NCBI RefSeq assembly: GCF_001590965.1 | Contig: NZ_BCTW01000007.1 | Span: forward strand, 149,822-213,821 | Direction: 5' to 3' | Length of the DNA: 64,000 nt | Source of the DNA: Novosphingobium lentum NBRC 107847 | GTDB lineage: Bacteria; Pseudomonadota; Alphaproteobacteria; Sphingomonadales; Sphingomonadaceae | In this document: piece by piece, positions 35,072 through 45,084 of the stretch | Layout: each line of letters starts with the position of its first letter | Numbering within the stretch: the stretch's first letter is position 1 | Made by a program: the position numbers and the translations under genes | The notes under the pieces: model-generated | The model's input: the letters and a program-made list of their open reading frames with translations, nothing else | Told to the model about the DNA's origin: nothing | Databases searched by the model: none

Positions 35072-35440
35072 ATGATCACGATCCACTATTGCCTGCACCG
35101 CAAGCCGGGACTCAGCCTGGAAGAATTCAGCGCTTACTGGAACGGTCCGCACGCCGATCTGGTCAAGCGGGTTGCGCCAGCGATCGGCGTGATCCGCTAT
35201 GTGCAGCACCATGCGATTGCCCCCGAAGCCGCCGTTGCGATGCAGGCGATGCGCGGACTGCAGGCGCCGTTCGATGGCGTGGCCGAGATCGGCTTCGAAA
35301 GCTTCGAGGCGCTCGAACGCGGCAATCTCGATCCCGCCGCTGCCGCGGCACAGGCCGAACTCGCGCAGGACGAGGCCAAGTTCATCGACCTTGCGCGGTC
35401 GGCGATCCTGTTCACGCAAGCTAAAAAGGTCATCGGATGA
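35072..35440 (+). CDS. EthD-domain protein
   Basis: 122 aa from ATG 35072 (MITIHYCLHRKPGLSLEEFS). EthD-type ferredoxin-like fold: LHRKPGLSLEEFSAYWNGPH with HADLVKR, then a C-terminal segment DEAKFIDLARSAILFTQ. EthD proteins are small dimeric barrels tied to ether, aromatic and polyketide-like degradation; many act on unstable cyclic intermediates. Overlaps SDR 3 by 4 nt. Confidence 0.87.
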   Translation: MITIHYCLHRKPGLSLEEFSAYWNGPHADLVKRVAPAIGVIRYVQHHAIAPEAAVAMQAMRGLQAPFDGVAEIGFESFEALERGNLDPAAAAAQAELAQDEAKFIDLARSAILFTQAKKVIG

Positions 35441-36237
35441 CGACGTCCCGGCGGTTCACGAACAAGGTTGCGTTGATCACCGGCGGCGGGACAGGCATCG
35501 GCGCGGCGGCGGCACGCAGGATCGCGGCCGAGGGCGGGAAGGTTGTGCTCGTCGGGCGGCGTGCCGAGCCACTCGAGGCGGTGGCGGCAGAGTGCGGCGG
35601 GCTCGCGGTGATCGGAGATACATCGTCAGAGCCCGATCTCGTGCGGGCGGTCAAGGCGGCAGTCGCAACGTTCGGCGGACTCGACATTCTGGTCGCCAAC
35701 GCCGGGATCGAAGTGTTCGGGTCGGTCGAAAATGTCCCGATCGACCAATGGCAGCGCACGCTTTCAGTCAACCTCGATGGATCGATGCTTGCCGCGCGGG
35801 CGTGTGTGCCCGCAATGCGCAAGCGCGGCGGCGGATCGATCGTGCTTGTCGCCTCGGTGGCCGCGCTGTCGGGCGCACCACACTATGTCGCATACCTGAC
35901 CAGCAAGGCCGCCTTGCTCGGCCTGAACCGCTCGCTCGCCTATGACTACGGGCCGGAAAACATTCGCTGCAACGCCCTCTGCCCCGGCTGGGTGCGGACT
36001 GAAATGGCCGAACGCGCCATCGGCGAATTCGCTGCAGCAAAGGGCATCAGTCTCGACGAGATGATTGCCGAGATGGTCAAGGTCTATCCCTTGCGCCGCA
36101 TCGCGCAGCCCGACGAGATCGCGTCGATCGTCGCCTTCCTGGGTTCGGCCGACAGTGCGTTCATGACCGGGTCGGTGGTGGTGGCCGACGGCGGTGGCGC
36201 GATTGTGGACGTCGGAACGCTGGCCTTTGGAGCGTAA
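35437..36237 (+). CDS. SDR-family oxidoreductase 3 (cluster 1)
   Basis: 266 aa with TGGGTGIG, NAGIEVFG, ASVAAL (serine in place) and YLTSK. LVGRRAEPLE after the second strand has Arg-Arg, which suggests NADP(H) preference, unlike SDR 1 and 2. Last gene of cluster 1; 102 nt separate it from the Hsp70-like gene. Confidence 0.9.
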   Translation: MTTSRRFTNKVALITGGGTGIGAAAARRIAAEGGKVVLVGRRAEPLEAVAAECGGLAVIGDTSSEPDLVRAVKAAVATFGGLDILVANAGIEVFGSVENVPIDQWQRTLSVNLDGSMLAARACVPAMRKRGGGSIVLVASVAALSGAPHYVAYLTSKAALLGLNRSLAYDYGPENIRCNALCPGWVRTEMAERAIGEFAAAKGISLDEMIAEMVKVYPLRRIAQPDEIASIVAFLGSADSAFMTGSVVVADGGGAIVDVGTLAFGA

Positions 36238-36339
36238 GCTGGCGTGCTTCGCCGGCAGGACCGGTCGTATCAATTGCGGGATCATGCTCACGCTGGCATA
36301 GGCGCCGACCGCTTCTGATTCCCATAAGGACACCACCCC

Positions 36340-37662
36340 ATGCCCGCCAGCACGCCGCCCGTCCGTGCTGTCGGCATCGACTTTGGCACCACCAATTCGG
36401 TCATCGCCCGGACATCAGGCGCCGGGGATGCGGAACTTGTCGAATTCGACGCGCCCGATGGCGCCAGCTCGGTCTTCCGGTCGGCCTTGTGCTTCTGGCA
36501 GGACGAGTCTGTTCGTGGTGGCTTGGCCCATGAAGCCGGGCCCTGGGCCATCGCCGAGTTTCTGGATTTTCCGCAAGGGTCGCGTTTCCTGCAATCCTTC
36601 AAGTCCGTGGCGGCGCGCGCCACGTTCCAGCATGCCAACTTGTTCGAGAAGCGGTTGCGCTTCGAGGAACTGGGACAAGTCTTCCTGAAGCATATGCTGG
36701 CGCACGGCGGCGAGCCGTTGCGCGATTTGCCCGAGCGCATCGTGGTGGGGCGGCCCGTGCGCTATGTTGGCGCGCGGCCAGATCCGGCCTTGGCCCGCGC
36801 GCGCTATGACGCGATGTTTGCGTTGCTCGGGCGAGAGATCCACTACGTTTACGAGCCATTGGGCGCGGCTTATGGTTTCGCCGCCGGCCTGTCGGATCCG
36901 GCCACGCTGCTTGTGGCGGATTTCGGCGGCGGCACCAGCGATTTTTCGATCGTACGCGTCGGCCCGCCGGGCGAGGCGCAGCGGTGTGTTCCACTGGGCT
37001 CGGCGGGCATCGGCATCGCAGGTGACAGGTTCGATGCGCGGATCATGGATCAGCTGGTGCTGCCGCTGCTGGGCAAGGGCGGCACTTACAATTCCTTTGG
37101 CAAAGTGCTGGATATTCCGGCCGGGCATTTCAGCGATTTCAGCGATTGGTCGCGGCTGGCCCTGATGCGCAACCGGCGGACGCTTGAGGAACTGGCGCGG
37201 CTGCAGCGCAGTGCGTCCGATCCCGCCGCGATCGCGCGCATGATCTCGGTGGTTGAAAACGAACTCGGCTATGCGCTGTATGAAACTGTGGGGCAGTTGA
37301 AGCGCACCCTTTCAAGCGAAACCCATGGCCGATTCCGGTTTGACGGCCCGGGTCTGGTGATAGATGCCGAGGTGAGCCGGAGCGATTTCGAACGCTGGAT
37401 CGCGCCGGACCTGGAGCGGATCGGCGAAACCCTCGACGGGGCGCTTGCCAGCGCCGGATTGCAGGCCAGCCAGATCGATCATGTGTTCCTGACCGGCGGT
37501 TCTTCGATGATCCCTGCCGTACGCCAGCTGTTCGAACGGCGTTTTGGACAAAGCCGGATCGCCAGCGGCAACGAGCTGACCTCGATTGCCCACGGCCTTG
37601 CGCTGATGGGACAAGCGCCGGACCTGAACGATTGGGTCGCGCCGCATGAAGGGCAGGCGTGA
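36340..37662 (+). CDS. Hsp70-family protein (YegD-like)
   Basis: 440 aa, consisting of the Hsp70 nucleotide-binding domain only: phosphate 1 motif VGIDFGTTNSVIA (residues 11-23), phosphate 2 motif LLVADFGGGTSDFSIV near 191, and VFLTGGSSMIPAVRQLFERR near 384. No substrate-binding domain follows, as in YegD-type proteins. AAGGAC lies upstream of ATG 36340. Not obviously linked to the catabolic genes before it. Client unknown. Confidence 0.9.
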   Translation: MPASTPPVRAVGIDFGTTNSVIARTSGAGDAELVEFDAPDGASSVFRSALCFWQDESVRGGLAHEAGPWAIAEFLDFPQGSRFLQSFKSVAARATFQHANLFEKRLRFEELGQVFLKHMLAHGGEPLRDLPERIVVGRPVRYVGARPDPALARARYDAMFALLGREIHYVYEPLGAAYGFAAGLSDPATLLVADFGGGTSDFSIVRVGPPGEAQRCVPLGSAGIGIAGDRFDARIMDQLVLPLLGKGGTYNSFGKVLDIPAGHFSDFSDWSRLALMRNRRTLEELARLQRSASDPAAIARMISVVENELGYALYETVGQLKRTLSSETHGRFRFDGPGLVIDAEVSRSDFERWIAPDLERIGETLDGALASAGLQASQIDHVFLTGGSSMIPAVRQLFERRFGQSRIASGNELTSIAHGLALMGQAPDLNDWVAPHEGQA

Positions 37663-37711
37663 ACGGCGGCATCGCCGATCTCGCCGGCCTCGTTATTTGC
37701 GGGTCGTTCGG

Positions 37712-37966
37712 CTAAGAGCCAGAAGCCGCAGCGATCTGTCCTTCCGCCGCTGTTGCCTCAGCGATAAGGACGCGCAGCGCTTTTGCGGTGTCGTCCAGAA
37801 GACCTTGGCCGACGGGCCGCTCGCCGTTGATAAACCGCCGGATCGCCCGTTCGTCGATGCCGAGGCGGCGCGACGACGCAGTGACACCGCCAAGCACCTG
37901 GACGCAATGGGCAAACTGGTCTCGCGGATCCGGCATGGTGACTGACGCGGTCATGGTGGGACTCAT
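37712..37966 (-). CDS. small helix-turn-helix-like protein
   Basis: 84 aa from ATG 37966 (a TTG at 38026 would add 20; ATG 37936 would remove 10). Residues HCVQVLGGVTASSRRLGIDE, then RAIRRFINGERPVGQGLLDD form a plausible HTH in which a DNA-recognition helix carries RAIRRFI. No Shine-Dalgarno is clear for any start. It is convergent with the Hsp70-like gene (49-nt gap). A phage- or toxin-antitoxin-type regulator is possible; partner gene not seen. Confidence 0.5.
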   Translation of the reverse strand: MSPTMTASVTMPDPRDQFAHCVQVLGGVTASSRRLGIDERAIRRFINGERPVGQGLLDDTAKALRVLIAEATAAEGQIAAASGS

Positions 37967-38340
37967 TTCGTTTCTGTGGGCGATGATGTTGTCATGCGAC
38001 TGCGGCAACACCGATGTGCCCGTCAATCCCCGGATGATCTCTGAAGGGCGGCATCGTCATTTCGCAGCGATGGACATCTGTAATGCCTGCGCTGGCGCAA
38101 CGTCGGTCGGGGTGCGATTGCCGTCGCGCCGCCGATCGAGCCTCTGGCGGCCACTGTCAGGGTCATGTGGGCGCTTCGGTCCGAAGAAGGCATTGGGGGC
38201 AGGGCGTAATGCGAGGCAAGCAAGCCGACCGGGAAATCCCGACCGATTCCAGCCATTGACCAAAACCGCATAGTATTTGCGTTCCCACAGGTTATGCCTG
38301 TGCAAGTATCGAGCTTGTCTGCTCGGCGGGGGGCTGTGCA
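37967..38340. other. unexplained intergenic segment before the DUF3857 gene
   Basis: 374 bases. On the minus strand two overlapping frames (around 38060-38340) stay open, and one reads like a decayed or repeat-derived segment rather than a known protein; I cannot support a gene. The last 30 bases contain GCGGGGGGC just upstream of the TTG start at 38341, which can serve as ribosome site. The region must also hold a promoter for the large gene, but no clear -35/-10 pair was found. Confidence 0.4.
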
Positions 38341-41142
38341 TTGAAGAAACTGCTGTTGGGTTCGGTTGCGCTGGCGGTGCTGGTTTCCGGCCCGGCTCGC
38401 GCAGGCGACAAGCTGCTGACCGGTCCCGAGCCCACCTGGATCACGCCGCCGCCGCCGCAGGCTGCCGGAACCGTGACGGGTGCGGCCATTGCCGTTCCCC
38501 GGTTCGATGAGCAGGTGCGGGTCGATGGCGACACCGTCACCGCCTATTTCGACAGCGAGACCAGGGTATCCAGCCCCGAGCAGCTGGCCCGGATGGGGAC
38601 GTTGTCGATGAACTGGCAGCCCAGCCACGCCGACCTCACGTTCCACCGCATCGAGATCCTGCGCGGCGGACAGGCGATCGATGTGCTCAAGGGCGGCGAA
38701 GGCTTTACCGTGCTGCGCCGGGAAGCCAGCCTCGAGCAACTGGTCGTCGATGGCCAGCTGACTGCGGTCAAGCATATCGAGGGCCTGCAGGTGGGCGATG
38801 TGCTGCGCATGGTGTTCAGCCTGTCGGAACGCGACGAGACGCTGGGCGGCAACGTGCAGGACGGGCTGCTGCTGCTGCCTGCGCCGGTGCAGATCGGTTA
38901 TGGCCGCGCGCGGCTGGTCTGGCCCACCGACCGCGCGATCCAGTGGAAGGCGATGCTGCCGGGCATCACCGCGGTGCCGCACCCCATCGACGCGAAATGG
39001 ACCGAGCTGGTGGTGTCCCTGCCCACGCCCAAGCTGCCCGAAATGCCCAAGAACAGCCCGTCGCGGTTTGGTCCGGTGCCGATGATCATCTTTTCAAGCT
39101 TTGCCGATTGGGGCGCTGTCGCCAAGGCGATGGCGCCGCTTTACGGGGTCAAGGGAACGATCGCGCCAGGATCGGACCTCGCGGCCAAAGTGGACGCCAT
39201 CGCCGCCCGGTCGACCGATCCGTTGCAGCGGATGGCCGATGCGCTCCGTCTCGTGCAGGACGATGTGCGGTATCAGCTGATCGCGCTCGGCACCGGCAAC
39301 TACGTGCCGCAGGCGCCGGCGGATACCTGGGCCAAGCGGTATGGCGATTGCAAGGCCAAGTCGCGCCTGCTGCTGGCCATTCTCGACCGGCTGGGGATCG
39401 CGGCCGAGCCGGTGCTCGCGAATTCGAAACGCGGTGACGCGGTCGCACAGTCCGTCCCCGCCGCCATGGCATTCGACCATGTGATCGTCCGCGCGCGCGT
39501 GGGTGGCGAAAGCTACTGGCTCGACGGCACCTCGCTGGGTTCGCGGCTGGCCGACATCCACGACGTGCCACGATTTGGTACGGTGTTGCCGGTGTTCGCG
39601 CCGGAAGGCAGGCTGGTGGATCTGCCGCGCCGTGCGCATGCCCGGCCCGACCTCGACATCGACGTCGCCTACGACATGACCAGCGGGCCGCACTTGCCCG
39701 CGCCGTTCCGCATGACGCTGCGCTATGCCGGGCTTTATGGCGTTTCCAACCGGGTGGAACCGGGCGCGGATTACGACGAAAAGCTGACCGCCTTTGCCGA
39801 GAAGGCCGCGAAAGCCTGGACCGGCAGCGACACGATCGCCAAACCGCAAGCGACCTACGACCCCGTTCTGGCGGTGTGGACGCTGGCCGTCGATGGCGTA
39901 GCCTACCCGGATTGGAAATATCGCGACGGCCATTATGGCTTGGCGGTGGCGCCGACCTTGCGCGTGGTGTTCGATGCGGCGCGCGACCGGGCGAGCTGGC
40001 GGTCGATTCCCGCCGTGATCGACCAGCCGTGGACGGCGCACAGTCATATCGTCACCCTGCTGCCCGATGGCGGCAAGGGCATGACGGTGTCCGGCAACGA
40101 GCCCGCGCGGTTCACGCTCCCCGCCGTCGATTGGCAGCGCTCGGTCCAATTCGGCGGTGCGCAACTGGTCGAGGAGATCACCACGCGCGAGAGCGGCGTT
40201 GAAATCCCGCCCGACAGCATCAGCACGACCGGCAGGACCATCGCCGATGCGATGGGCAAGACGACCCACGTCGATCTGGCCCGCAGCTATCCCCAACACT
40301 GGGACGACGTGTCGCGCATGCGCACGTCCGCTGCGCTGGCCCGGGTGCGCGCGGTGTTCGACCAGCGCGTCGCCGAAAAGCCCGACGATGCCGGCCGCCT
40401 GGCCGATCGCGCGTGGTTCGAGGAACGGCTGTTCGATCGGGCCAGGGCCGAAACGGACTATGGCAAGGCCATCGCGATCGACGCATCGGCCGCGCGCTAT
40501 CTCGCCCGGTCCCGGCTGCGGGCCGAGCGCGGCGATCATCCCGGCGCGCTCAAGGATGCGCAAGCCGCGTACGATCTGGAGCAGGGCAATGACGAGGCCC
40601 GCAATCGGCTGGCCATCGAACTGGCCGATGCCGGCAAGACCGACGACGGCCTCGCGCTGCTTAAGTCCGATCCGGACGTCACCACCGACGATGGCCTGTC
40701 CGCGTTCCTGATGCGGATCGACGTGCTGGAAACCGGCAACCGCCATGACGATGCGATCGCGCTGCTGGACGGCGCGCTTGAAAAGCGGGGCAGTTCGGCC
40801 GAACTGCGCAACGCCCGCTGCTGGTACGAAGGACTTCGCAACAGCCACCTCGATGCTGCCTTGTCCGATTGCAACCGCGCCATCGAGCTCGCCTCCAATC
40901 CCGCCGCCTATCTCGACAGCCGGGCCATGGTCCATTTCCGGGCCGGCCAACTCGATCTCGCACGCGCCGATTACGAAGCCGCGCTCGCCTCGTCGCCCGA
41001 ACAGTCCAGTTCGCTGTTCATGTCGGGGATCGTGCACACCGCGCTGGGCGACAAGGGCAGGGCCGCGATCGAGGAAAGCGCGGCCCGCACCGTTTTCCCC
41101 GACATCGATCACTTCTACCAGCGCTACGGGATCAAACCCTGA
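38341..41142 (+). CDS. DUF3857/transglutaminase-like protein with TPR repeats
   Basis: 933 aa from TTG 38341, which gives a good signal peptide (MKKLLLGSVALAVLVSGPAR, cleavage ARAG). DUF3857 domain about residues 60-260, then a transglutaminase-like core with Cys in KRYGDCKAKSRLLLAIL, His in AFDHVIVRAR and Asp in YWLDGTS: a complete triad. Residues 640-930 are helical repeats of TPR type (RAWFEERLFDRARAETDYGK; LRNSHLDAALSDCNRAIELA). Such secreted proteins may act as periplasmic or surface peptidase-like enzymes. No operon partner. Terminates with KP inside a short tandem repeat. Confidence 0.85.
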   Translation: MKKLLLGSVALAVLVSGPARAGDKLLTGPEPTWITPPPPQAAGTVTGAAIAVPRFDEQVRVDGDTVTAYFDSETRVSSPEQLARMGTLSMNWQPSHADLTFHRIEILRGGQAIDVLKGGEGFTVLRREASLEQLVVDGQLTAVKHIEGLQVGDVLRMVFSLSERDETLGGNVQDGLLLLPAPVQIGYGRARLVWPTDRAIQWKAMLPGITAVPHPIDAKWTELVVSLPTPKLPEMPKNSPSRFGPVPMIIFSSFADWGAVAKAMAPLYGVKGTIAPGSDLAAKVDAIAARSTDPLQRMADALRLVQDDVRYQLIALGTGNYVPQAPADTWAKRYGDCKAKSRLLLAILDRLGIAAEPVLANSKRGDAVAQSVPAAMAFDHVIVRARVGGESYWLDGTSLGSRLADIHDVPRFGTVLPVFAPEGRLVDLPRRAHARPDLDIDVAYDMTSGPHLPAPFRMTLRYAGLYGVSNRVEPGADYDEKLTAFAEKAAKAWTGSDTIAKPQATYDPVLAVWTLAVDGVAYPDWKYRDGHYGLAVAPTLRVVFDAARDRASWRSIPAVIDQPWTAHSHIVTLLPDGGKGMTVSGNEPARFTLPAVDWQRSVQFGGAQLVEEITTRESGVEIPPDSISTTGRTIADAMGKTTHVDLARSYPQHWDDVSRMRTSAALARVRAVFDQRVAEKPDDAGRLADRAWFEERLFDRARAETDYGKAIAIDASAARYLARSRLRAERGDHPGALKDAQAAYDLEQGNDEARNRLAIELADAGKTDDGLALLKSDPDVTTDDGLSAFLMRIDVLETGNRHDDAIALLDGALEKRGSSAELRNARCWYEGLRNSHLDAALSDCNRAIELASNPAAYLDSRAMVHFRAGQLDLARADYEAALASSPEQSSSLFMSGIVHTALGDKGRAAIEESAARTVFPDIDHFYQRYGIKP

Positions 41143-41177
41143 GGGCGCCGGTGCAGTACGCCCTGAGGGCGTCGGTG
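41137..41177 (+). repeat. 17-bp direct repeat spanning the DUF3857 stop codon
   Basis: CCCTGAGGGCGCCGGTG (41137-41153) is followed at 24-bp spacing by CCCTGAGGGCGTCGGTG (41161-41177), one mismatch. Each copy holds the short palindrome CCCT-GA-AGGG-like hairpin seed (CCCTGAGGG). The stop codon of the upstream gene is in copy 1. It may be a duplicated end or a termination structure. Confidence 0.6.
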
Positions 41178-41277
41178 TCGTCCGGCGATTGCTGGCCAGC
41201 CCGGCGCAGGCCCACATGGCGAGCACGCGATGGCGATGTTGATCCGGGCGGGCATTGGCGGCGGACGGACAGCCGCG

Positions 41278-42906
41278 TCAGGCATGACCGCTGAGGACGA
41301 GAGCATGTGCCATCTCCGCCAGATCGAGCACGCAGCAAGTGCTGCCATTGTCGATCCGGATCGTGCGTTCCATCATGTTGTGCGGAGTGCGGCGATCCGC
41401 CTTGTCACGCGACAACGGCTTGAGCCGCTGCACTACCGCGCGTTCGACCGAGCGCAGCGCATCGACGCGAAATCCCGCGCGCAAGATCTCGGCACCGCGC
41501 ATGAACCGTGCGACCACGACGAAACGACCTTCGGCCGCGCCGGGAATGTGCAGATGGCTGCCCAGGTCGATCAGCGGAACCGCTAGCCCGCGGCGCGAAA
41601 ACAGGCCGATCATGCCCGTGCCGCCATCGGGCAGCGGGACGACATCGAGCGAGGCGGGCAGTATCTCGTCGACGATGTCGAGCGGCACCGAAAAATCGCA
41701 ATCGCCCAGCCCGAACACAAGATAGGGTTTGCGCGCGTCCGCACCCTCAGCGCCCTCGGCAGGCTCGGCGGTTGTCGTAACCTTGGTGCATTGCGCGCTG
41801 ACGCTTGCCGCGCTCAAGGCACCTTTGCTGGCGCCGGTACCGGGTCTTTGCTCGATCGTTCCGAGCTGGCAAAGCCGTGCATCCTGCTTGAGCCGCTCGG
41901 CGTCGAGCAGCAAACACGAACCTTCGCCGCGCTGGACCAGGCCGCGCGCAAACCGGGTGCCCGGCGTGCCTTGTGGCAGCAGCGTGACCGCGTCGGCATC
42001 GAAACGCACGATATCGTCGACCGAATCGATCAGCAGCGCGACCAAGCCGAATCCGGGGCCAGCACCGGTGGATTCAGACGCTTGCGGTGGTGTGGTCCGC
42101 AGGACAATCGCGGCGCCGCGACGCCGGCCCGGTTCCATCGCGCCGTGGCCGAGCAGCGCCACGGTATCGACCACCGGGATATCGGCGCCCTTGTAGGGCA
42201 GCATGGCGATCCACAGCGAATCCTCGACCGGCGCCGGGACCAGGTCCTGCCACGGCAGCGTGGCGTCGACGCAGCCGGTCGGCAAGGCGCAGCGCAAGTC
42301 GTTCAGCGTGAACACCAGCGTGGGTTCATCGACCATTCGCGCGCGGTTATGCTGCCCCGCCCGATCGTCAGAACGCGGCAAGCCGGGCAGGCCACAGACC
42401 GCGTCGAGACCGAGCAGCATCCCGCGCCGATCGCCCTGATGGAAGGTGGACGACACCAGCGGGCGCGCGGTCGTGTTCTCGCAGGATAATGCCGCGCCGA
42501 TCGAAAGCGCGCCGATCGCGCTGTCATCGATCAGGCTGACGCCTTCGATTCCTTCGGCCAGCACGCCGAACACCTTGCCCTCGTGCCGCAGGATCACCGC
42601 AATCGGTGCTGCCGCGTCAACGGTAACCGCCGTGCTGGCGGCCAGCGCGCGGGTCAGGTCGAGCACCGGGATCAGTTGCCCGCGCAAGTCGATCGCGCCG
42701 ACCACGTCGGGCCGCGTGGCCGGGAAGCGATCGAGCGTGGCGGGGCAGGGCACCACCTCGCGGATCGCGATGGCCGGGATGGCGACACACAGCCCCGCGA
42801 GGCGGATCAGGCCGAACAGGCCGCGCGCCGGGTCGGTGGCATCGGCGTTCATCGTCGGGGCTTCGTCGGTCCCGAACGGGGTATCGCCGTCCGCTGCCTC
42901 AAGCAT
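41278..42906 (-). CDS. triple-CheW-domain adaptor protein
   Basis: 542 aa with three CheW-like SH3 barrels: about residues 20-165 ([40 protein letters not shown]), 195-365 ([33 protein letters not shown]) and 395-530 ([40 protein letters not shown]). Multi-CheW proteins scaffold chemoreceptors with CheA. Start ATG 42906 overlaps the chemoreceptor stop by 8 nt, so the two are translated together. No CheA, CheR or CheB gene is within the window. Confidence 0.88.
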   Translation of the reverse strand: MLEAADGDTPFGTDEAPTMNADATDPARGLFGLIRLAGLCVAIPAIAIREVVPCPATLDRFPATRPDVVGAIDLRGQLIPVLDLTRALAASTAVTVDAAAPIAVILRHEGKVFGVLAEGIEGVSLIDDSAIGALSIGAALSCENTTARPLVSSTFHQGDRRGMLLGLDAVCGLPGLPRSDDRAGQHNRARMVDEPTLVFTLNDLRCALPTGCVDATLPWQDLVPAPVEDSLWIAMLPYKGADIPVVDTVALLGHGAMEPGRRRGAAIVLRTTPPQASESTGAGPGFGLVALLIDSVDDIVRFDADAVTLLPQGTPGTRFARGLVQRGEGSCLLLDAERLKQDARLCQLGTIEQRPGTGASKGALSAASVSAQCTKVTTTAEPAEGAEGADARKPYLVFGLGDCDFSVPLDIVDEILPASLDVVPLPDGGTGMIGLFSRRGLAVPLIDLGSHLHIPGAAEGRFVVVARFMRGAEILRAGFRVDALRSVERAVVQRLKPLSRDKADRRTPHNMMERTIRIDNGSTCCVLDLAEMAHALVLSGHA

Positions 42907-45055
42907 TGCCTTTGGTCGCGGCCACGAGTTGCGAGACCAGATCGACCACTTCGCCCGAGACCACTTCCTGCGCGGCGGCGAGACCATTGATCGCCTCGAT
43001 CGCATCGCTGGTCTGGTGGACACTGGTGACGATGTGCGCGAAGGCATCGCGGGCATGGCGCGAACGCCCCGTGCCTTCGACGACCCGCGTGTTCGATTCC
43101 TCGATCAGCCGCGAAATGTCGCGCGCCGCGGTCGAACTGCGCTCGGCCAGCTTGCGCACTTCGCCCGCGACCACCGAGAAGCCCACGCCGTGTTCACCGG
43201 CGCGGGCGGCCTCGATTTCGGCATTGAAGGCCAGCAGGTTGGTCTGGCCCGAAATCTCGCTGATGATCCGCACGATCTCGGCGATTGCGGCGGCCGATTT
43301 CTGGATCAGTTCGATCGCTTCGATGGCGGCGCCGAGCGTTTCCTGGCCCTGTTCGGCATTGACCTTGGTCTGCAACGACAGGCTGCGCGCCAGCCCGGTC
43401 GATGCGGTGATCTCGTGGATGGAATGCGACAGCCGGTCCGAAAGTCCGTCCATCTGTGCCGCGCGCTGGGTGATCGCCTGCTCCATCTTGACCTGTTCGG
43501 TGACGTCGAAGGCATATTTGACGATCCGGCTGGGCTGGCCCTGCAGGTCCATGATGGGATTGTAGGTCGCCTGGATCCAGATATCGCGATCGTACTTGCC
43601 CACCCGGTGGAAGCGCCCGGCGTGAAATTCACCGGCGTTCAGTTTCAGCCAGAAGTCGCGGTAGTCCTGGCTGCGGATATAGTCGGGCGAACAGAACATC
43701 GAATGGTGCTGCCCGATGATCTCGCGCAGCGAATAGCCCAGGGTGCGCAGAAAATTGTCGTTGGCGCTGACCACCTTGCCGTCAAGATCGAACTCGATCA
43801 CGGCAAGGCTGCGGCCGATGGCATCGACCTTGGCGACGAATTCGTTGTTGCGGACCTTTTCGCAAGTCACGTCGGTAGCGAATTTGACCACCTTCACCGG
43901 CTTGCCGTTGGCGTCGAAGATCGGGTTGTAACTCGCCTGGATCCACACTTCGTGGCCATCCTTGCGCAGCCGCTTGTATTCGCCGGCATCGAATTCGCCG
44001 CGCGCCAGCTTGTCCCAGAACGCCAGGTAGGCTTCGCCTTGCGTGGTTGCCGGGTCGCAGAAGATGCGGTGGTGGCGCCCGATCACCTCATCGAAGGTGT
44101 AGCCCGTCAGGTTGAGGAAATTCGGGTTCGCAGCCAGCACGTTGCCCGCAAGATCGAACTCGATGATCGCCTGCGCCCGGTCGATCGCGCGGACCTTGCC
44201 TTCGTGTTCGGCATCGATGCGCCGCTGGTCGGTGATGTCGTGTGCGAACTGCACGATCCGGCGCGGCTTGCCGTTGAGATCGAGGATCGGGCTGTAGACC
44301 GCGCGGATCCACACTTCGCGCCCGTCGGTCGCGCGCCGCTTGAACACGCCCGAGACGAAGTTGCCCTTGGTCAGCGTGCTCCAGAATGCGGTGTAGTCAT
44401 CGCACTCGGCATAAGCCCGATCGCACAAGTCCTTGTGCGTCATGGTGTGCTCGGTGCCGGGCTCGATGCCCTTCATCTCAAGGAACAGCGCGTTGGCCGC
44501 CACGATCCGGCCCGACAGGTCGAATTCGACCACAGCCTGCGACTTCTCGACCGCATCGATCTTGCCGATCGCGGCCAGCGCTTCGATCTGGCGCTGGGTG
44601 ACATCCATCGCCACCTTGACGATCTTGACGGGGTTGCCCGCCTCGTCGAGCACCGGGTTGTAGCTGGCCTGAAGCCAGATTTCGCTGCCGTCCTTGCGCA
44701 GTCGGCAGAATTCACCCTGCTGGTTGCGGCCTTCGCCCAACTGCTGCCAGAACTGGTGGTAGCCGGCCGACGCGGCAAAAGCCTTGGTGCAGAACAAGCG
44801 GTGGCTCTTGCCGACCAGTTCCTGCGCTTCGTAGCCCAGCGCATTCAGAAAATTGGCGTTGGCGCGCAGGATGGTGCCCGCAAGATCGAATTCGATCACC
44901 GCGAACGCGCGCTCGATCGCCGCCAGCGTATCGTCGTCGCCGTGCGCTATTGGCCCCAGGATCGGGGTCGCATCCTCGGTGTCGATCTTTTCAATTTTCA
45001 TGTGCGGGCTGCCCGTGTCGATGGTGGTCTGCGGCCCGTTTACCAACTTCCCCAT
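42899..45055 (-). CDS. soluble four-PAS methyl-accepting chemotaxis protein
   Basis: 718 aa without any transmembrane segment. Four tandem PAS/PAC repeats of about 122 residues (around residues 45-160, 168-280, 290-403, 412-525), each with a FDLxGxxxxAN start and a SYNPIxDxxGxPxxIVKxAxDVT end, then a signalling domain with the conserved hairpin [20 protein letters not shown]. Resembles BdlA-like PAS chemoreceptors, which sense redox or metabolites via PAS-bound heme, FAD or ligand. The gene starts 29 nt after the cyclase stop; ATG 45055 is taken over the GTG at 45058. Likely cytoplasmic. Confidence 0.92.
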   Translation of the reverse strand: MGKLVNGPQTTIDTGSPHMKIEKIDTEDATPILGPIAHGDDDTLAAIERAFAVIEFDLAGTILRANANFLNALGYEAQELVGKSHRLFCTKAFAASAGYHQFWQQLGEGRNQQGEFCRLRKDGSEIWLQASYNPVLDEAGNPVKIVKVAMDVTQRQIEALAAIGKIDAVEKSQAVVEFDLSGRIVAANALFLEMKGIEPGTEHTMTHKDLCDRAYAECDDYTAFWSTLTKGNFVSGVFKRRATDGREVWIRAVYSPILDLNGKPRRIVQFAHDITDQRRIDAEHEGKVRAIDRAQAIIEFDLAGNVLAANPNFLNLTGYTFDEVIGRHHRIFCDPATTQGEAYLAFWDKLARGEFDAGEYKRLRKDGHEVWIQASYNPIFDANGKPVKVVKFATDVTCEKVRNNEFVAKVDAIGRSLAVIEFDLDGKVVSANDNFLRTLGYSLREIIGQHHSMFCSPDYIRSQDYRDFWLKLNAGEFHAGRFHRVGKYDRDIWIQATYNPIMDLQGQPSRIVKYAFDVTEQVKMEQAITQRAAQMDGLSDRLSHSIHEITASTGLARSLSLQTKVNAEQGQETLGAAIEAIELIQKSAAAIAEIVRIISEISGQTNLLAFNAEIEAARAGEHGVGFSVVAGEVRKLAERSSTAARDISRLIEESNTRVVEGTGRSRHARDAFAHIVTSVHQTSDAIEAINGLAAAQEVVSGEVVDLVSQLVAATKGNA

Positions 45056-45084
45056 CACAACGCTTTAAAGTGCCACTCAGCAGA

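Noticed and set aside
39094..41226. 710-codon minus-strand frame under the DUF3857 gene
   Set aside because: Shadow frame; the plus strand has signal peptide and catalytic triad.
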